A stretch of DNA of 64,000 bases, taken from NCBI RefSeq assembly GCF_014643835.1, contig NZ_BMKD01000003.1, positions 62,001 to 126,000 on the forward strand, given 5' to 3'. Origin of the DNA: Mucilaginibacter rubeus (GTDB lineage: Bacteria; Bacteroidota; Bacteroidia; Sphingobacteriales; Sphingobacteriaceae). Position 1 is the stretch's first letter; each line of letters starts with the position of its first letter. Below, piece after piece: positions 60,101 to 64,000 of this stretch. Made by a program: the position numbers and the translations under genes. The notes under the pieces were generated by a model. The model had not been told where the DNA came from and did not search any database. It saw only the letters and a list, made by a program, of their open reading frames with translations.

Positions 60101-60532
60101 GGATCTGTTGGTGGGCACGTATTTGATATGTACAAGCAATTTACCACCAACCTTGATGGGGTATTTAATGTTGAGCAATCGGTAATACAGCGCTGGCGGT
60201 CGCCTCAGCAACCGGGGGCGGGCAAATTGCCAACAACGGTATCTAACACTAACCTTGCACGTGATTATTACCCTTCATATTGGGTTGAAAGCAACTCATA
60301 CCTGATGGTTAAAAATATTGACCTTGGATATAATTTCAAAACCAAATTCAGCAAGAATTTCAGGGTTTATTTTAGTGCCCAAAATGCTATCCTGATTACA
60401 GGCTACAGAGGCGGAAGCCCCGAGGTAGGGATTGAGGGGCAGGATGGCAACCGGTCTTTATCGCCCAATGTAAACTTTACAGGTTATCCGGTCTCGGCTG
60501 TTTACACATTGGGATGTAACGTAACATTTTAA
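57143..60532 (+). CDS. SusC/RagA-type TonB-dependent outer-membrane receptor with STN signalling domain
   Basis: A 1129-residue TonB-dependent oligosaccharide importer. After an N-terminal signal region (MRLTVLLLTLGCLQLSAKSFSQ) comes an STN domain (about 48-118: LDKAFKAIEKQSGYYFFYRYKDIS) used for transenvelope signalling to FecR. A carboxypeptidase-D-like domain follows (about 132-210: GIVVDDKNQALPGVNVKVKGTNVGAITGVDGKYTL), then the TonB-box/plug start ELKEVVVVGYGNQERKDVTGAVGSV. The plug runs to about 340 (ENISVLKDAASTAIYGSRGSNGVILITT), and a 22-strand barrel extends to the end. Its partner SusD follows 57 bases later. The STN domain agrees with the adjacent sigma/anti-sigma pair. Confidence 0.95.
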   Translation: MHLNFTGKVFSAFGTHSKLFLTMRLTVLLLTLGCLQLSAKSFSQSITLNARGIALDKAFKAIEKQSGYYFFYRYKDISKTKPVNLSLTNASLQEALQQCFKDEPLTYIIDDKNIIVNKKKTPDVSPAQVPITISGIVVDDKNQALPGVNVKVKGTNVGAITGVDGKYTLNAEDNAVLVFTFIGFQTKEEPVNKRTTINVVLSEDNKELKEVVVVGYGNQERKDVTGAVGSVKMGNIKEIKTASLDLKLAGQLAGVTVNQVTGTPGGGVSVNIRGAGSVGAGDDPLYVIDGFPISPGFDQYQNPLSTINPDDIENISVLKDAASTAIYGSRGSNGVILITTRRAKKGESSVTVNTSTGIQTILPKSKLKMMTAEQFAQWRKEAIQDANAVNGTNNPIPVEYQNPAALGKGTDWFDAVTRVAPIQNYDVTVSNGTEKARSLFSMGYFDQRGTVLNTGFQRYSLKGTMDADVAKNVIIGLSIAPTYSLRNQQQTDGHFLSAALSQAYLESPLTPVKQPDGSYTNVIGSPGTFQNVNPVSALVNTTNMYKQFRTLANAYVEWKVIDGLTLRSTFGVDYQNSNGDYFRPSFLGGFNAPNRDGKQVKAVGSFNSSNTFNWLNENSATYKKTWGNHTLTVLGDYSIQQETNRYRLTYGTDFPDDAIQSLSSATTITANTINEEWRLLSVIGRVNYAYKDKYLLSASIRRDGSSRFAPGHRWGTFPSVSGGWRISDESFFPKTSFIDQVKFSGSYGHAGNNNVASYMWVSQVDDTNYTFGGALSPGKSLTDLGNQELGWETTKQFDFGVDISLLKGRVYLIAEYYNRYTERMLQYIQIPIVSGYSSALTNVGNVRNRGWEFTLTTKNIVGKGFNWSTDMNISFNRNKVISLGPTPYIYDAPINDNPTSITQVGLPLGQFYGYIFEGIFQNQAELDKYPHFDGEQVGNIRYKDVNNDGIIDGHDQVPIGNPWPKFTFGFNNHLSYKGFDMNIISAGSVGGHVFDMYKQFTTNLDGVFNVEQSVIQRWRSPQQPGAGKLPTTVSNTNLARDYYPSYWVESNSYLMVKNIDLGYNFKTKFSKNFRVYFSAQNAILITGYRGGSPEVGIEGQDGNRSLSPNVNFTGYPVSAVYTLGCNVTF

Positions 60533-60589
60533 AGTATAAAAGCTTTTAACGGATCAATTGATAAGTTCAAACTTTAACAACTGAAAAGC

Positions 60590-62083
60590 ATGAAAAAATA
60601 CATATACCTTTTGGTTTTTCTTTGTGTTGCGATGTTAAGCAACTGTAAAAAAGATTATCTGAGTCTTCAGCCCACCGATACTCAAAATGGTATTAACTTT
60701 TTTAAAACCAAATCTCAGTTCATTCAGGCCACTAATGGTGCATATGCCCCGCTTCAGGGCTTATATAATGGTTCATTTTGGGCCATGGCCGAAATGCGTT
60801 CCGACAACACATCGTATGAGTATGACCCTGATGACCGCTCCGGAACAGGTAACGAAGAAATAGATGAATTCCGGGAGTTGAATAACAATGGCATCGTAGA
60901 GTCTTTCTTTAACGCTTGCTATATAGGTATTGGCCGGTGTAATGTTATTCTTGAGCGTTTGCCCGCGGCTAAACTTGATGCTGGAGTTTCAGATACGATA
61001 GCCGGACAGGCATCGTTTTTAAGGGCGTTTAACTATTTTAATATTGTGCGTATGTTTGGCGATGCCCCTTTGGTACTCACAGAAGCGCAATCTGTAGCTG
61101 ATGCTTTTAAAGTTGCCACTAAAAGTCCGGTCGCTAAAATTTACACCCAGATAATAGCTGACGCGCAAACTGCCATTGCCAAGTTGCCGGTGAAGTATAC
61201 AGCCACCGGCGATAAAGGGCGTGTAACCAAGGGCACAGCCGAAACTATGCTGGCCGAAGTTTACATGACCCAAAAGAAATTTGATTTGGCCATCCCGCTG
61301 CTTCGTGCTGTTATTTCATCGGGTGTTTATAGCCTGAATGCTGATTATGCCGATAACTTTGATATTCATAAAGAAAACGGCTCTGAATCGATATTTGAGA
61401 TCCAGTATATAGAAGGCCCGAATGGTTTGGGCAGCGATTTCGTAGACACATTTATCCCCTGGGATTATTATGATACTGATATTACCGGTCATGACATAGC
61501 TAATGGGGCTCAAAACGGTTGGAACATCCCTACCCAGGACCTTGTAAATGCTTATGAAGAAGGTGATAAAAGGAGGGATGCTTCATTAACTGATTTTACA
61601 TCAGATGAGTACGGCATCGATCTGCCTTTCATAAAGAAGTATCAGAGCATTGCATCGGTACCAGGCATTACCGGCAACAACTTCCCGGTTTATCGTTATG
61701 CAGATGTTTATCTGATGCTTGCGGAGTGTTTAAACGAACAGGGCTTCGCAGCAGGTGGCGATGCTTTCAAATACCTGAACCTGGTTAGGCAGCGCGCCGG
61801 TCTTGAACCTAAATCAATGGGCAATGCCAATCCCGATTTAAATGTTACCAGCCAGGATGGGTTTCGCGCGGCGATAGCTCACGAACGCCAGGTTGAACTT
61901 GCCTTTGAAAATCACCGCTGGTTTGATCTTTTGCGTACAGGTAAAGCAACAGAGGTAATGAAAGCGCATGCTACCCGCGAACGGGCTTATAAAAATGGTT
62001 CATGGCAAATTAATTCTGCGGCCTATAGCAATATCCGTTTGCTTTTCCAATATCCCGTTAATGAGGCTAACCTTGAACATTAA
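60590..62083 (+). CDS. SusD/RagB family surface glycan-binding lipoprotein
   Basis: A 497-residue outer-membrane lipoprotein (lipobox in CVAMLSNC, Cys19) that caps the SusC barrel and binds the oligosaccharide. SusD-type features are KKDYLSLQPTDTQNGINFFKTKSQFIQATNGAYAPL, FLRAFNYFNIVRMFGDAPLV, GRVTKGTAETMLAEVYMTQKKFDLAIPLLRAVI, VYRYADVYLMLAECLNEQG and AIAHERQVELAFENHRWFDLLRTGKA. The C-terminal end (RLLFQYPVNEANLEH) is slightly shorter than the usual ..NP.L.QNPGY finish. It is co-transcribed with susC and probably the glycosidase downstream. Confidence 0.95.
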   Translation: MKKYIYLLVFLCVAMLSNCKKDYLSLQPTDTQNGINFFKTKSQFIQATNGAYAPLQGLYNGSFWAMAEMRSDNTSYEYDPDDRSGTGNEEIDEFRELNNNGIVESFFNACYIGIGRCNVILERLPAAKLDAGVSDTIAGQASFLRAFNYFNIVRMFGDAPLVLTEAQSVADAFKVATKSPVAKIYTQIIADAQTAIAKLPVKYTATGDKGRVTKGTAETMLAEVYMTQKKFDLAIPLLRAVISSGVYSLNADYADNFDIHKENGSESIFEIQYIEGPNGLGSDFVDTFIPWDYYDTDITGHDIANGAQNGWNIPTQDLVNAYEEGDKRRDASLTDFTSDEYGIDLPFIKKYQSIASVPGITGNNFPVYRYADVYLMLAECLNEQGFAAGGDAFKYLNLVRQRAGLEPKSMGNANPDLNVTSQDGFRAAIAHERQVELAFENHRWFDLLRTGKATEVMKAHATRERAYKNGSWQINSAAYSNIRLLFQYPVNEANLEH

Positions 62084-62259
62084 TAATGTTACATGGCCAG
62101 GGTGAAACTTTTACCAGGCTATATTACGTTTATAGGTGTATATTGCGATGAACGCACATTTTGTGGGCAGGCTCGATGAAAAATTTCAGGTGCATATCAA
62201 AACAATATTGCTGTTAAAGTTTATTTAATAGCATGAACTATTAAAACCCCAAAAAAGGT

Positions 62260-64000
62260 ATGTGTAAAAAGGTATGCACACGCGTTATTATATTGTTTTT
62301 TTCTTTTCTGCCAATAATTGTACAAGCACAAAAAGTGCCGCCTGTTCCTCCGCCGTTCCGGGTTGATAACCTGGTTTGTGAATACAAAATAAATCCCATC
62401 TCTGTCGACGATGCCGCTCCCCGTCTTGGCTGGAAACTAATAACCCGGGATCGCAACATTCAGCAAATTGCCTATGAAATAAGGGTAGGCAGTAATGCCG
62501 TATCCTTACTGAAAGGCAAAGACCTGCTTTGGACCTCGGGAAAAGTTAATTCCAATGAATCGCTGCATGTTTACTATGGCGGCCCCGCGCTCGCTTCACG
62601 TCAGAAAGTTTACTGGCAGGTACGCGTCTGGAACAACAGGCAGCAGGTTACCCCATGGAGCATGGTTAACTCATGGAAAATGGGCCTGCTTAAACCCGCC
62701 GACTGGAGTGCCAAATGGATAGAAAATAATTACCTGTCGGATACTACCGGTGGCCCATGCCCCATGTTCAGAAAAACATTTAAACTTGATCATAAGGTAC
62801 GTGCGGCGCATTTATACATTACTGCCCACGGTTTGTATGAGGCGCAATTTAATGGTAAACGGATTAGCAGCGACTACTTTGCCCCCGGCTGGACGAGTTA
62901 CAATAAACGCCTGCAGTACCAGGTTTATGATGTAACTGCCGACCTGTTAAAAGGCGATAACGCTGTTGGCGTAACCCTTGGCGACGGCTGGTACCGTGGT
63001 TATACCTATAATCGAAAAAAGAATGTGTATGGCACCAAGCTTGGTTTACTTTTTCAGTTAGAGGTGGTGTACACTAACGGTAAACGGATACTCATTAATT
63101 CGGATAAAACCTGGAAGGTTGCTTATGGGCCGATCCGTTCATCATCATTTTTTGATGGCGAAGTTTATGATGCCCGCAAGGAGAAGAAAGGCTGGTCGAC
63201 CATTGCTTACAAAGATTTAAACTGGGATTCGGTACGCACCGTTGATACCGTTAAAGAAAATTTAGTGGCCACATTTGGTCCGCCGGTGCGCAAGCACGAA
63301 ATGTTTAAGCCGCTTAAAGTGTTTACCACTCCTGCAGGCGAGCATGTGGTTGATTTTGGGCAAAACCTGGTTGGCTGGGTTCAGTTTAAATTAAAGGCAA
63401 AAGCAGGCGATACGGTAAAGCTGTTCCATGCCGAGGTTTTGGATCAGAAAGGGAACTTCTACACAAAAAACCTGCGTACAGCCAAGCAGGAAAACGTATA
63501 TGTTTTTAAGGGCGATAGTATTGAAACATTCGAACCTCATTTTACCTTCCAGGGGTTCAGGTATATGAAGGTTGAAGGATATGATGGCCAGTTGGATTCT
63601 ACCAATGTGGCTGCCTTTGCCTTGTACTCGGATATGGTGCAAACGGGTATGTTCTCTACCTCCAATCCGCTTATCAACCAGTTGCAGCATAATATTCAAT
63701 GGGGGCAAAAGGGCAATTTTATCGATGTACCTACCGACTGCCCCCAGCGCGACGAGCGTATGGGCTGGACGGGCGATGCCCAGGCCTTTTCCCGCACCGC
63801 TACCTTCAATATGGATGTGGCCGGATTTTTTACCAAATGGCTAAAAGATCTTTCGGCCGACCAGCATAAAAACGGCGCGGTGCCCTATGTGATCCCTAAC
63901 ATGCTGGATAGCGCTTCGGCAGCAGCCTCAGGATGGAGCGATGTGGCAACTATTGTCCCCTGGAATATTTACCTGGCTTACGGCGATAAAAAGGTATTGG
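62260..64000 (+). CDS. GH78 alpha-L-rhamnosidase, 3' end outside window
   Basis: The first 580 residues of an exported glycoside hydrolase. It has a signal peptide (VCTRVIILFFSFLPIIVQA|Q). An N-terminal fibronectin-like domain follows, with the family opening FRVDNLVCEYKINPISVDDAAPRLGWKL, then WTSGKV and SWKMGLLKPADWSAKWIE. Carbohydrate-binding-type beta domains are next. The start of the (alpha/alpha)6 catalytic domain has FIDVPTDCPQRDERMGWTGDAQAF, the GH78 signature, and GWSDVATIVPWNIYLAYGD. The frame stays open to the last base. It hydrolyses terminal alpha-L-rhamnose. It follows susD by 176 bases, within the same locus, and points to a rhamnose-containing polysaccharide such as rhamnogalacturonan. 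Confidence 0.93.
   Translation, partial: MCKKVCTRVIILFFSFLPIIVQAQKVPPVPPPFRVDNLVCEYKINPISVDDAAPRLGWKLITRDRNIQQIAYEIRVGSNAVSLLKGKDLLWTSGKVNSNESLHVYYGGPALASRQKVYWQVRVWNNRQQVTPWSMVNSWKMGLLKPADWSAKWIENNYLSDTTGGPCPMFRKTFKLDHKVRAAHLYITAHGLYEAQFNGKRISSDYFAPGWTSYNKRLQYQVYDVTADLLKGDNAVGVTLGDGWYRGYTYNRKKNVYGTKLGLLFQLEVVYTNGKRILINSDKTWKVAYGPIRSSSFFDGEVYDARKEKKGWSTIAYKDLNWDSVRTVDTVKENLVATFGPPVRKHEMFKPLKVFTTPAGEHVVDFGQNLVGWVQFKLKAKAGDTVKLFHAEVLDQKGNFYTKNLRTAKQENVYVFKGDSIETFEPHFTFQGFRYMKVEGYDGQLDSTNVAAFALYSDMVQTGMFSTSNPLINQLQHNIQWGQKGNFIDVPTDCPQRDERMGWTGDAQAFSRTATFNMDVAGFFTKWLKDLSADQHKNGAVPYVIPNMLDSASAAASGWSDVATIVPWNIYLAYGDKKVL

Noticed and set aside
63572-63844. 90-codon frame inside the rhamnosidase
   Set aside because: It is out of frame with the GH78 signature and has no domain character.
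62260-64000. Suspected frameshift in the GH78 gene
   Set aside because: Recounting the start as 62260 keeps all motifs in one frame to the window end.

Overview
The window is chromosomal DNA of a Bacteroidota bacterium, most likely a Sphingobacteriaceae member of the Mucilaginibacter/Pedobacter type. The evidence is moderate GC, tandem OmpH genes after bamA, a SusC/SusD locus with a sigma/FecR pair, DUF4783 next to nadC, weak Shine-Dalgarno sites and promoter-like TAnnTTTG (-7) boxes. No rRNA, tRNA, CRISPR array, prophage or plasmid genes were seen. The species call is inference.

Layout. 1-3.7 kb: the 3' end of bamA, three OmpH/Skp periplasmic chaperone genes (two of them near-copies) and murI. 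3.9-13.8 kb: the membrane arm of respiratory complex I, nuoH-I-J-K-L-M-N, interrupted between nuoM and nuoN by an exported DUF4139 protein carrying an inserted carboxypeptidase-regulatory/TonB-receptor-like segment; nuoA-G are absent from this locus. 13.9-30 kb: amt, a DHFR-like protein, kup, alkB, an exported amidohydrolase, a long PurF-like amidotransferase, a LysE exporter, an MFS sugar transporter, dCMP deaminase, cmk, an ArfB-like release factor, an LpxR-like lipid A deacylase and a DUF1801 protein. 30-41.3 kb: lon, a TPR protein, a lipoprotein, gpmI, DUF4783, nadC, plsY, an M48 lipoprotein protease, DUF2071, a Y1 (IS200/RAYT-type) transposase flanked by palindromic repeats, and DUF3050.

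41.4-50.3 kb (minus strand) is the most striking region: one tight operon reading Ser/Thr kinase > FHA-like protein > 28-residue membrane microprotein > PP2C phosphatase with an extracytoplasmic domain > a 1358-residue fusion of a SEDS (RodA/FtsW) glycosyltransferase with a class B penicillin-binding protein > FHA protein. It has the same parts list as the actinobacterial fhaA-fhaB-pstP-rodA-pbpA-pknA-pknB cluster, rebuilt with different architectures (fused SEDS-PBP, no PASTA domains). I infer a phosphorylation-controlled peptidoglycan synthase.

50.5-54.6 kb: a GH20 beta-hexosaminidase, then a ring-cleaving dioxygenase/serine hydrolase pair. 54.8-64 kb: a polysaccharide utilisation locus with an ECF sigma factor, FecR anti-sigma factor, SusC, SusD and a GH78 alpha-L-rhamnosidase that runs off the end, pointing to a rhamnose-containing glycan.

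The intergenic DNA is rich in several families of palindromic REP/BIME-like repeats, and many terminators, promoters and start codons are packed within a few bases of each other.
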